A stretch of DNA of 64,000 nt from the NCBI RefSeq assembly GCF_002443255.2, contig NW_019211456.1, forward strand, positions 13,476,229-13,540,228. The letters run 5' to 3'. Positions 24,060-35,909 of the stretch are shown here, piece after piece (position 1 is the stretch's first letter; the number at the start of each line of letters is the position of its first letter). A program made the position numbers and the translations under genes. The DNA is from Varroa destructor. Its lineage: Eukaryota; Arthropoda; Arachnida; Mesostigmata; Varroidae. Under the pieces are notes generated by a model that was not told the origin of the DNA, searched no databases, and worked only from the letters and a program-made list of their open reading frames with translations.

Positions 24060-26780
24060 TTCACTCATCAAATCATATTTCTATTTATTAAAGTATCTGT
24101 CATGAAGAAACTTTCCGTGATTTGGTCGGTCTACAGTCTAGTGCATATGACTAACTTCTGAGAAAACGAATTTGTAAAAAATGTTCTAACAGAATGGACA
24201 ACAATGAAGAATCATTATCAGACTTACTTAAGGCACTTAGGTTAGATAAGTTTAGTTTAAGTTAGATAAGGTAAGATAAAGTTAATCTGAGATCTTTTAG
24301 GCTATTTCTACCACCACCTAGATATACCGAACAATTCCTCTACGGATGTGCACAAGAGCAATGTTGTTCATGCCTAAATCTGTACGTTCATGTTGCGTCT
24401 GTCTGTGTAGCTATACATTCAAACGCATTATATCACTCAAGTGAAATGAAGAAACCCCGTAGGTACCGCAAATCTTGTTCCGCTTCATGTTCTGAAATTC
24501 GTTGCTGACAAATTGCTTTCGTATAATGATCGCGTAAACTTCTGAGTGAAAAATCTATTGCTTTTATTGAGAACCACAATACGCATAACCTGCCTTACTT
24601 ATATTAATGTTTTAATATTCATGGCACGTCGGTAACTTCTAGTTAAAAAAAAAACCGTATTACACGAATGTGGCATTCACTGCAGGTACCGCCAGCTTGT
24701 CCCGGTATACAATGCTCCTAATCCGACTAATAAAAGTATAGTATGAACTTTCGTCTCACCTTTGTGAAGTATCCGGTAGACTGTCTGCTTAGTTTGTCAC
24801 CGTAGCCGTCTATATATAGCACATTTATAATTCAAGGGTACGTGGCTAACTATTTATACCTCACCGAGCGATGCCAGCGTACGTATCTATAATTATTGTT
24901 ATTTTCTGTTATAACAGCGAGTCTCATTGAGCGAGATAACGTCGTAGACCACCTTTAACCGTAAAAATGACTGCATCGTTTCATGTCCAAATAATGTACG
25001 ACTGTTGGACTCTTTTGTTCTTTTTCGTTTCGTTAAATGGAGCGACACCTCGCGACCAGTTGCGGATTGGATATCACTTTTACCAGGTTCATTGTTCGTG
25101 GTGGCAATTGCCAAAATAATTTATTACCGGAGTCAAGCGACTAACAATGCGCGTCTATTGGAGCGAGACGCGTTTCAGGGTTAAAAGGGTGAAATCTGTC
25201 GCGTCTCCATCGTCACCTAGTCGCTGTTGCTGCCCTGACGCGATTTTATCTTTCATTGTCGTCGTGAGCGTTGGGTGAAGGTGCCTGTATGTGGTCAGTG
25301 TATAGTGTTGTTGGCGTCCGCATCTGTATCTTGATGGCGGCTGTGCATTGTATGGTCACCGTATCCATATTTATCGGACAGCTCTCTCAAGGGGTGAAGT
25401 GGGTTAAGCAAAGCATCACGTGTAAAAATAATCATGTAATTTGTTATTACATTACGGCGTGGCAATGGAGTTCCTAATGCTGCAAAAAAAAATTAGCTGT
25501 TTGATCGAAAATAGAATATATATCTAGAGATGTCTAGGGTTGTGTCTGCATATCAATTCAACGGTACTCTAGGCAAGGTTAGAATGAGCAATTTTAAATT
25601 GCCTTAATAATGAATTGTCTATTTGTCAATGAACGTTCATGAATGTTCATTAATAATCGAAATCAATGATACTCTGATGTTCCTTCGCAGGGATAGCTCT
25701 AGTAGCCTATCCAATTTAGAACTAGAATAGGACAATATAACTGGCACCTGGCATTTAGCGCGTTTGGCGCGTTAGACAACGAAGCTTTCTGGAAGGTGAA
25801 CCTATCTCAGAAAATTCTAACAGCCGTAGGCGCTTCAGAAAACGGTTTTTTTTTTCGTTCGCTCATTCATAATTTTATCCTATTCATTCGTAACAATCAA
25901 GCCCCCGGGCGTCCGTACGATTCGCATAACTTCTGCTATTGAAAGAAATTAGGCCTTGTAATACCACTTACAGGCGGCTCCATAAAAGACGTTGATTTTC
26001 ATTTAGGATTAAGGTTCCTCATTTTTACTTCAAATCAATTATGCGACGTCTTCCCATGATTGAAATGGGACGACCTATTCTATCTGCGAGTTAGTGAATA
26101 TCAATTTAGATGCAAATATATAGAGATCTTTCTCAAACTTCTTGAAATCTGGCTATTAAATTCTAACATTATATAATATTACCTAATTGTTTGAGACTCA
26201 CGATTGCGACTATCCGATAGCCATTGTAGCTTTGAGGCCATAAGCAGAGAACACATGTTATTTGATATTAACAGCTTTTTACCTCCTGCTTATTGAGTTT
26301 ACTTGAAAGACGCCACGGATAATCTGGAAGTCCTTTGATTACAGTGTCAACTATTTCTCAATTCGTTATCTGATAGAATTGTCCATCACACAATCTGGCC
26401 TTCTGGTGTTTCTAATTAATGAAGTCAAAGCGACAGCAACCATCGATATTATTTCTTTTGTATCTATTTACAGCCCCGTGGAAGAAAAGCCGAACAATGA
26501 GAAAGACAAGCATCAATGACTATTTGTAAATATCCACGATTGGCTGAAACAAGGTATAATTTCCTTATACCGGTTCTAAGGTCCGCGCAAACTTAGTTGC
26601 CCAAATGGCCTTTAATAGAATGTTTCAGATTGTTTTTTTTTTAAATTGGTTAACCTATTCCTAGATAAACTACTCCTAAAACATTTTTCTCAAATGTCCT
26701 TCATCCTGTCTAACTTCATTAACTAGTATCTAATTTGTTAGCGGGGTCATCACGGCCATCCTGGCAGGACGACGTTAATT
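24060..26780. other. AT-rich non-coding stretch
   Basis: No supported gene. A low-complexity tract made of GTTAGATAAG-like units lies near 24240-24290. Minus-strand frames around 24900-25110 lack a convincing splice context. Confidence 0.35.
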
Positions 26781-26798
26781 AACTCCTTATTGTTCCAG

Positions 26799-26925
26799 TA
26801 TGCGTCTCGTCATAAAAAAAGAGTGAAAAGTTCTTCAGGTTTGCAAAAATTCGATGCGGCACTTTGTCAACTGTCTCTGTTAAGCTATGTCACGGGCATC
26901 AACCCTTCTGAGATGATCACGGAAG
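26799..26925 (+). CDS. Isolated internal exon candidate, unknown product
   Basis: A pyrimidine-rich acceptor ending at 26798 and a GTGAGA donor at 26926 bracket an open frame of 42 codons (phase 0 in, phase 1 out). The basic N-terminal part is followed by a hydrophobic/Cys-containing helix. It could belong to the same transcription unit as the 23.5-24.0 kb segment only if the stop there is not used. No partner exon was found and no family is recognised. Confidence 0.2.
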
Positions 26926-26929
26926 GTGA

Positions 26930-29900
26930 GAGGGAACGAGAGAAAAATCGTCGACTGCAAACATCTTGCTGTCAATCCTGTGCCTCCATAGATTTCACCG
27001 AAACAATGAGTCTATGTTAATTGCTAGACCTCCTACGCTGTCATTCTCCTGAATGCTTCAGTGTCACTGAACGAATACGTATTATAGTTTGAGGCAATGA
27101 TTCCTTATAACTTCCTTCTGAAAATGTATACTGTCCAAGCTGTAGTTATTGTCATCCACGTAAACATACTTGATCCATAAGCTAAGCGATGTGGCCAATG
27201 CATGACGGGTGGGAGGCCGCCCTTATGTGCGACCAGTTTAATGATTCTTGTTTCATTTGTGCTAGTCTTCTTCGCAATAGTAGCAGCAATCGACGCCCAG
27301 CCTTGTAGTTAGAGTGACCAGTATCTTCATCACCTTCTTGGCACCCTCTTGCCAATGCAGAGCCCCCGCTGCGATATCGCTGTCATCGAGGCAGTAGCAG
27401 AGAAAAGTTATTCTTCAATAATACTCGTACTTTTGATGTTGAAGATTTAGCTGCTGATGGCGGTGATAAATCATGATATCTTCTTCTTCTTCTCAGACGT
27501 CGTCATCGTTATATTTTCGCGAACGACGTAGACTTAAAGATATCATTGGCCTCCAACAACGCTGGATAACATTCATTCGCGGACAACGTCAAATGTAACA
27601 GTTTATTTGCTGCCATTGCGTCATAGGGTTTTTCCCGCGAATTCAACGGCGCCTTTGTCCGAACGAACCGAGGCTCTTGTGCTTGCAAACAGCGATGTTC
27701 GGTATGGTATGGAACGACATGGGGGTCAAGATTTGTCACCTACTAAAATCGCCCCTGTGGGTACCATCTGGATGCGCTTCTTATTCGTAATGTTTTCATT
27801 GGTGAAAAGTACCGGCTTGACAAGTGATAGACGTCTGAACTTTATGACACTGTACAGGCATTGCCTAGAGATCTAATAAACAAGACTCTGAAATGATGTG
27901 TTCATCCGACGGGCGAGCCAAACTTATGCCTTTAGTATAACTAGTTCAATGTGTTAATTCTTAAATTTGGCTATTCTTTATCCCAATCAAACTACCTTAC
28001 TCGTCAATTCTGCATTCACATTGAAGGTAGCTACACCTTCCTGTAAAGAGGTCAAATCATGTACGTTAGCCTTTTTAATAGAAATGCCAGATGAATGGGT
28101 TAATGAAATTGAGGTGTTTGACAAGAAAGGCTTTCGGTCAACCGAATCTTCTAGATAATGCAATTAACGTTACCAAGGCTGAATGCAGCCAGTGTTATAT
28201 CTTAGGAGGTATAACTTCTCTCGTACTTGTCTATTAGCTCTTTGTATATATCGTACTTGTATAAGATCTATGGATATAATCTCGTAGTATGTAAGACTTT
28301 CAATACATGGTTGTTTCAGTTTATACTTAGATATATGGCTGGACAAAATATCAGATTTCCTTACCATATCTTGGTAATACCGTATACCTAGCGCGTTAAT
28401 TGTAAAAGCTTTGTTAAATGTATTTGTAGCACAATCATTTTTTATTTATGTTAAACCAGTATTATTTTTACGGCCTTGCCCTAACTGCTCATTGAAATAG
28501 ACGGAATCAGCCACAAAGTCTAAACTGACGTATTCAATCATAATAGAGATTTTTTTAAACTTGAGCTGATCGCCTCTGTATCAGATGCAAATGTAGTGAT
28601 ATTTCAAATGATATACTAAACGTTCTCACCAGCTAAATGTCATAGACATTAAAATAATACGATAACAATTCTATGTTTGCTACTAAAACTCGTAGAATTG
28701 TGAAAAAGTCGTTACCAAAAAAGGCAGCGAAGCTATGGCTCAAAAAATATCACAGGCCGAACTATATTCTATAGGTATCGTAAGTAAAGTACAAAAGTCA
28801 AAATCGTGAGCCGTTGACAAGATAGCCAGGTTAATATCTCTCGTGTCTTAATCGTGCTGTGACTCACTCCTCGATGCTTTGCGGGAAGCATTATTACTGT
28901 CAACGCCGTCGCCATATTGTACTGGCAGTGAAACAAAGTACCGGCATGTCGGTTATGGACGGTCCGTCGGACTGACATGCAGACAAACAACGACGCTGAC
29001 AATAGCGTCCCGGTGGCAACCAGCCCTCGAATCTAGATTAGTAAACAATACGATGGGTGACAGTCGAGCCGTTATTATATATATATAAAAGAACAACGCA
29101 ACGGGATGTCTCACTGCGGTAAATAAGCAATAGCTCAACGAAGAGGTTGTTTTTCATTGACGTCAACGCTTTACCAGCGCTGTTGTAGGTGGAAGGGCAG
29201 ACCGAGGTGGGCAATAATGTCTGGACGATGTTTACATTTCCAAAATGCCATAGTTGAATATTGGGCAGTGCTGGTTTACGATTCTGAGCCGCATTGGCGA
29301 TATGAGGTCGGGAAATTTCGCGCACATTATGAAATTACATATTGTGTTATGATAACAGTATTACTGGGTACCTCTACAAAGGTATGGTTGATAAGACGAT
29401 GAACAGTAGACGCTGTCGCTTGCAATCCTGTCCGTTGGTACCTCCGCTGCTGCGACGGTCGTTAATGATGACGTCGCCGTCACCGCCCTTACCATTACTA
29501 ACATCATCAACATCACCCCCTGATCATCACGACTAAGGGCTGACAAAGGCCACTGACCATCTAGTCTATCTATGGACAAAGCGCCGCAAATATATCTCGA
29601 CAGGACTTAACAGGACAACAACAAGTGACGATATGCAGCATCATCTTCGTTCTACAATGTTTGTGTACTGGAAGAGGTATCAGCAGCGACAGCTGTAATA
29701 GTGGCTGTGGTTCCAGGGGGAGCCCCCGATGGGAACGCAGCGGCTTACGATGATGCTGTGACGCCCTCGCAGCCACAGGTCTCCTATGCATACGGTATTC
29801 ACTGTGCGGCTGGGTCTAATCAGCCTGCTGTTATTCAGTTCTCTTCTGAGGCAGTAGTACAACGTTAGGCAACCACCCCACGTCGTCAGATCCCTCGCCC
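26930..29900. other. Non-coding stretch with a GC-rich part at 28.9-29.9 kb
   Basis: Overlapping open frames on both strands at 27.5-27.9 and 28.8-29.9 kb have no domain or splice support. The final kilobase is GC-richer and leads into the promoter of the secreted-protein gene. Confidence 0.35.
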
Positions 29901-29925
29901 ATCCCAACTACTGCCCGTAGCTATC

Positions 29926-29933
29926 TATATAAG
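29926..29933 (+). promoter_or_regulatory. TATA box of secreted-protein gene
   Basis: TATATAAG lies 125 bp before the start codon at 30058. Transcription would be expected near 29955-29965, leaving a 5' leader of about 100 nt. Assigned by sequence and position only. Confidence 0.55.
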
Positions 29934-30057
29934 CTAAGTTCAAAGCATCCCTGGCCCAAACGCCCACTGCATGAGATAGATTGTGCTACAGCAGTACATT
30001 ACTAACGTCGGAGTCATTACGAATTGAAACAATTAGGCATATCAGCCACTACAGAAC

Positions 30058-30747
30058 ATGTATACAAAGGTGTTCAGCTTTTCGACGTGCACACTAATTG
30101 CGCTGACCCTATTTACGAGTGAAGCTAACACCCAGTCATGTCATTTACGCGAACTCGACATTTGCGCCGTGTCTTCGGTCGCGTTCAACAAAGTTGCCAC
30201 AACGGAACACGAAATCGATCGGTACTGTAACCTATTCGAGGACGCTAAGGAGTGCTTCTTCAATTACACGAGAAAATGCATGACGCCCCTGCATCGTGAG
30301 CTGTTAAACTTTGGCATCGAAGGCGCCAAGGAGCTGAGCTCGAAATTCTGTAAACGTGGCGACCGGCTTCGCAATGACTATCTGAAGCATGCCCCATGCA
30401 TCGCTCGCGCTATGCCCGAGGGCAAGAAGTGTCTTCAGGATGCGCGGACAGGTTTTGAGAAAATTGAAGAGGCCAAATTTCAGGATCGAATCTCGACCGC
30501 GTGCTGTACTTATATGCGTTATCAAAACTGTTTGACGGGTGCGGTTGCAGGGCGCTGTGGCGAGAAGGCTGTCCAATATGGTCACATATTGGTGCGTATG
30601 GCATCGTCTAACCTTATCGACATCATGTGCCAAGGTTACGACACGAATCCTGTCTGCAAAAAACTTTTGCCTCCGCCAGGAACGAAACCCAAGGGCAACT
30701 CGAAATCGGTGGTAAGCAAGTTGTTCGCTGCGTACGTCGGCATTTGA
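30058..30747 (+). CDS. Secreted cysteine-rich protein, 229 aa, intronless
   Basis: A single open frame encodes 229 residues. Residues 1-25 form a typical signal peptide (hydrophobic core, likely cleavage near Ala-Asn-Thr-Gln-Ser). The mature part has 14 cysteines, including a CC pair, with regular helical spacing, one N-glycosylation sequon (Asn-Tyr-Thr) and a basic, Pro-rich tail. The Cys spacing resembles small all-helical secreted proteins abundant in ticks and mites, distantly like the insect 27-kDa haemolymph glycoprotein (DUF1397-type) group. That assignment is by pattern recognition only. It probably acts outside the cell in haemolymph or another secretion, but its molecular role is not known to me. 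A TATA box lies upstream and polyadenylation signals lie near 31.7 kb. Absence of introns is notable beside two heavily spliced genes. Confidence 0.85.
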   Translation: MYTKVFSFSTCTLIALTLFTSEANTQSCHLRELDICAVSSVAFNKVATTEHEIDRYCNLFEDAKECFFNYTRKCMTPLHRELLNFGIEGAKELSSKFCKRGDRLRNDYLKHAPCIARAMPEGKKCLQDARTGFEKIEEAKFQDRISTACCTYMRYQNCLTGAVAGRCGEKAVQYGHILVRMASSNLIDIMCQGYDTNPVCKKLLPPPGTKPKGNSKSVVSKLFAAYVGI

Positions 30748-31471
30748 GCGTACAGCCCAGTCGCTTCGCGATCTCGATCAGTGTTACCAACTATTTAATC
30801 TGGTGTAAATGGATCATGAATTGTCAAATGTGCACTATGGCCGTTTGGCGTATGGTTTATTGCACTGTAATAGTTTGAGCTAACTCGAGTATCACAATCT
30901 AATCAGCTTTGTGCTATTTTTAATTATTTGTCAGAGCAAGCACTGCCTGCATTTAGCAAAATACGTTAGAGACAAAGAATTGGATGCCTGTTCTCGTCCG
31001 GATCGATTGTTTATATGAAACGCACCGAGAACGTTCATCCGGTGCATCATCCTAGGTTTCGTGTGAGCATCCCTTAGCAAGCGTTCCTAGAAGATAGGTT
31101 CCAGTCGAGCGAATATCACCAATATTCGATATCCGACCAGCTATACGTGATTTAGAGTTTCATTCGTCATGAGCCTCATATGATCCACTTCAAAATTGTG
31201 TGGAATTTTGCTTAGTTGAAATATTTCTCTTCTTGATTTTGGATGACACAAGAAAGGGTCAGGAGCAATCTGGGATTTTGACAAGGTCTATGACAAATCG
31301 TTTCCCTGTAAAAAGAAGCTAAATCTATGAAGTATGCCAAACGTAGATTATGCACAACCGGTTTTACGCATGAGTTAGCGGTAAGAGCTCAAGTGAAGGT
31401 GACTTCGTTGATGTTATCGACCTTGAAGGCAACCAGTTAACTTTGTCTGTATCACTCAGCGGTTCCCTACC

Positions 31472-31490
31472 TATATATATATATATATAT
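31472..31490. repeat. (TA)n microsatellite
   Basis: Short TA run in the likely 3' region of the secreted-protein gene. Confidence 0.85.
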
Positions 31491-31699
31491 TTAAATAGAA
31501 AACTGAAATGCTAGTTGTAATAGAAACGCAATTGTATTCATCTTCTGTGTAACGGTGATATAATACTGTTATCGTCTATGTTGTATGACTGGACAAAAGT
31601 GTTTTGTTATTTCCGAATGTGTTTGCTAACATATTGTATTCTCTACTACGCATACGACTAGAAGAGCTGATAATTACGATCTATCTTATCAATATATTT

Positions 31700-31747
31700 A
31701 ATAAAGTTTTTCGTGTTGTTACATTGATAATAACGATATTAAATAAA
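31700..31747 (+). terminator. Two AATAAA polyadenylation signals
   Basis: AATAAA occurs at 31700-31705 and 31742-31747. I noticed none between the stop at 30747 and here, so the transcript may have a long 3' UTR of about 1 kb, or it may use a variant signal earlier. Confidence 0.35.
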
Positions 31748-31759
31748 CTGATAGGCTAC

Positions 31760-34170
31760 TGGTGACAGTGAGATGTAATCGCCATTTTATTTTTGTATGT
31801 TCGGGAGCTATAGGCATTTATTGTTATTTTGAAAGGGCAAAGCTAGCCAGATTTAGTGGTAAGCGAACCGATTCGGAAGGGCACATAGATCTCGAGATCA
31901 AAAAAAGGCTTAGGATGATACTAGTTTCGTTCTTTGATTAAATACGTTTGAACAAATACAAACATGTATTCTTAACTTAATTCAACGTATCGTGCGCGTT
32001 AACAGTACCGAGAGTTTTAGACAAATACAAATGGAAGACAATTAAACAGAGATTAGCGACAGAGTCATTTTGTCTGCCTATCCGCTCGATATAGCCTCGT
32101 CGTACCTAGAGTTCGGACTGCTGACAAGTCGAAACGGCACTAAAAACGTTCTTGTATTTTGAGCCTCCGATTAAGGCGCATTTCATGGATGCCATATTGT
32201 AAGGTAATTAATATGGAACAGCTATGCGAAGGTTAAAGCAAACGCCCCTAGCGTTGCAAACGTGAAGCTCCTTTATCGATCGATGATAATTTACGGCGCG
32301 GTATTCGGTTACTCATTAAAGATAGGTGAACGTCAAAAATGTTTAATTCGATATTAGATCCGTGAGTGGGAAAGTAGAGTGGTTTGTAATTTAATATTTT
32401 TTTTCTAAATCTACTTTTGAAATTTAAAAGAAAATAGCTTTGGTAGAAAAAAAAATGTTAAAAACTGCTCTAAAACTAAACCACTTGAACCAGAAACGTT
32501 TCTGAGGCGTCATTGATGGAAGCACAATTGATTTGACCATCATATCCGTCGTTTCTGGCAGCCTACGAAAGTAGAAAGGGAATTTCGTGTCGAAATTTGA
32601 GCGCGAGATACCAACAAGTCCGGCAATTGGCAGGCCGTCCTAAATGTCCCCAGTGTATTTAGGACGCCTGCCCCAAGGTCCGACATCTGAGCCAACTGAC
32701 ACATGACGAATAGCAGCAACATCAATTATTGACAACTCTAGCGAACGAACTTGTGTCACACTTTCCACCTACCACAAGATTCGTTCCATGCAGGCCATCC
32801 TCTGTCTACCGCAATGTCAAAGCAAGCTTGCAAAAGTATCGCGGAAATATCCTGTGGCGACGCCCGCTGCTGAACATCAAAGGCAACACAGACAGGTAGT
32901 CCTATCCTGGATCGGACACTCGTCCTTTGTAGGTTGGTTGACGAAAGTGCACTGAAGTGAACAAGAGCAAGCGGATTTCCGCAACCTCAGTGAGCCGTGG
33001 GAGTGATAGCTACATTCCCTGAGGGGCAGCAGCAGCAGGCTTTGATGCAGGGGGTGGTGCTTGGCAGGGCGACGAACCGAAGCCAACCAACGGATAAATA
33101 CAGGAAAGAGGCAGTAAAGACAGACCTAAGCAAAGTGTCAATAAACACCGCACTTGTGAGCAACAGAGACAAACACATGCGGATATGAGAGACATTGAGA
33201 CGAAATAAGGCGACATCTTCTATCTCTGAATCTCTCAAATTTGACGCCTAGCGCATCATTAGTTAAATAGTATTTTACTGAAAAATCTAGTTGGCGGCCG
33301 TGATTTCCATAGAAATAATAGCAGTACAAGCGAAATTCTACCTGTACCATAAGTATCGTGTACAGATGTACGGCAGCAAAAAGAACATTTTCGTGGATGT
33401 AGATTTCTTTGCCGCTGTCATTATCACATTGAATGCAACCATAGAATCTGCAAAGAAATGAATGTATAGGCACGGGAAACGGGGAAGGGTTTTGCAAGTC
33501 GTAGATTGGCGTGAGAGAACGCGTTGAGTACTGCTCATCAAAGTAACCTCTTTATGGCTACCTATAGTTTAGAAAGAGTATGCATATAATGTTCTAGAAG
33601 GATCCTCGCCTGCCTTTTTATTTATCTTCGTTTATATTTTGAATAGATGAACTCATTTACATTGCTATCTATCATTCATATCTTCTTAGAACTTGCTGGC
33701 TGTTGCCGCCTACCTTCAGTCGCTACTGAGGATCACGCATATGATTAATTATGACAAACATATACTAGAAACGGTAGGACGGTAATCTTTATAGATACGT
33801 GTATGACACATTAAAGCGTCCGTAGTTTTAGCTGCTGCTGCGTCAGTAGCTGGCGTTGTCTACCTAAGGGCTCTGCCTCTTGTTTTAATCAATAAGAGCT
33901 ATTACTATCGACATGTATATCACTTGAGAATTCAACGACAGGATAAACTTACAATAGAATTCTAATTCATTCCTTTAAACCTACTTGCAGTTTAACTTTT
34001 GAACTGTAGTTACTTAATGTAAATTGTATTATTCCGCTTAAAAGGTATCGACAGCGATGGCATGATCGTATAGCGCTATAGCCGTTCGGAGTCTTCATTT
34101 GCTTGCAGTGGATTCGGTTGATTGCTGGTGGTCTTCTGGATCTGGGACTCGTATCAGCAGTAGCAGTGGC
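31760..34170. other. Non-coding stretch, no gene recognised
   Basis: Overlapping minus-strand frames at 32.9-33.5 kb are Cys/Leu-rich but have no splice support. Nothing else was identified. Confidence 0.35.
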
Positions 34171-34179
34171 AAGGGGCAA

Positions 34180-35300
34180 ACGCTGAAGGCAACGTTGCTA
34201 ACCTAGCCGGGGTCAGTGGCACATTTCCCACGATCATTACCCCCCGAACCCAGCCCACTTCCCCGTTTCGCACTCTCTGTCCCATCCTAACATCCTGTTT
34301 CCCTAACATCTCGATTGGGCGTCACCATCTGCCCTCGATCGGCTAAGCTAGGAAGCACGGCATTCCATCTTTCTTTCTTTTCCTTTACCTCTCCTTAGCC
34401 TCCTTCACTGCCTTCTCCGCCCTAAGCTTTATCTACCCACCTACCAAGCCTTACCGCAAAGAAAGACTATGGCTGCCACGCCAAGACTAGTACAGGGCTA
34501 ACAGAATGATGCCATCAGCATAACCCGCCACCACAACTATCGTCACCACCAGACCCAGCGACTAGCAGACGAACACATGCGCCCCGCACCCCCTCCCACC
34601 TCTTGAAAGGAGCAGTAGCAACCACTGGTTCTGCTTCTGTTGCCCGTAACAACAGAAAGGCTTGGTTACCCGTGGCGACTTGCTCTCTGCTTCACTCGGT
34701 CGACCCCAGCCAACAGGCAGCTAGCTGCTTTCCAACTAGTCAGCCTTGCAACTTTAGCCCCCTTCTTTGCTCTTGTCGCTATCTACCTTCGCGAGTTCAC
34801 AGAGATCGTCTCACCTCGTAGCTCTGTCTTTTTTCCTATTCGTTGCCGGCTCCCTTCCCTAGAGCTACACATCTCACCCAGCAACTTCTCCGATGGTACA
34901 AAATGGCCGCTTTGCTTCTCAGTCGTTCTTTTATTCGCGCATTCACCCGTCCGTCTTGTTTTCTCATACATATATCCCGTTCTGCCGAATGTACCGCGAC
35001 CTGTGAAGTTGTGAGCCCGCAAAAGGCCGAAGGTAAGGGGCGGTTGAAAGGCTCGAAGCTACGAAGCAACGGCAAGTTTTCTCGGTTCCTGGCCACGGCT
35101 ATTGGGTACACCCGTCGCCACCGCCCTCCAACAAGGGACATGTTGCCTAATCGGCGTAAGTACTATATGTAGGCCGAGTCTGAGTGTTACAGCTACTTCG
35201 GTAGCGGGAGCCGCCACGACAGCGGAAAACGCGCTGGGCGAAGCACACCGTCACTAGAGCCTGACTGTTGGTAGTTGACGTGGTCACGGCATTTCCGAAT
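34180..35300. other. GC-rich island with strong pyrimidine strand bias
   Basis: The + strand at about 34220-34470 is strikingly rich in C and T (runs of CCC, TTCT, CCTT). The island continues to about 35.3 kb with several long overlapping frames. An ATG in a strong context at 34903 opens an 89-codon basic frame crossed by a GTAAGT donor-like site at about 35156. This could be a 5' exon or promoter of a gene whose other exons I cannot identify. Confidence 0.35.
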
Positions 35301-35784
35301 CACCGCAAACATTGCTAACTCAACATGGGCAATTTGTGTGTACCGGCGCTAGTAACCATGGCAAAACAGCGGAGAGAAACCGGGATTTAAAGGCCAGCTT
35401 GGTTTGTTACCACGCCGAGGGTCTGAGCAAGCCCCGCAGAGCCATATATCAAGAAAAACATGACTAAGTAAAAGGATTCTTGGCTAACACGAGAGAGAAC
35501 TTGCAGTAAATCATTTCAACATCAATGATGAAATGTGACGTCGACTGCGGATTTTAGGTTTTCTAGAGTAACGTGGCCTTTGTAGAATTGCAAACGTTGA
35601 GCTGAAGTTTGACATAGCGCTATAAGGACAGCATAAATAAATATAATTAGGTAATGTTCCAATGTATGGAACTATATTTACACGAATATTCCATTGCTTA
35701 TGGTCGAGAGCCAAAACTGAACGGCCAAAACGTGCTTTTTATTTGCTCTGTTTTCTGAACCTCGAAGAAATATGAATTTATATG

Positions 35785-35860
35785 TGTATATATATATATA
35801 TATATAGACACGTATATATATATATATATAGACATGTATACATATATATATATAGACATG

Positions 35861-35892
<32 letters not shown>

Positions 35893-35900
35893 TATCTATA
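35785..35900. repeat. Compound TA minisatellite
   Basis: Blocks of (TA)n are separated by GACACG, GACATG and CATA spacers, repeated four times. The open frames reported across it on the minus strand are simple Tyr/Ile repeats and are not genes. Confidence 0.9.
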
Positions 35901-35909
35901 TGTCTACTT

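Noticed and set aside
34903..35172. 89-codon basic frame with a strong start context
   Set aside because: A donor-like site lies inside it and no partner exon or homologue is apparent. Kept only as a note on the GC island.
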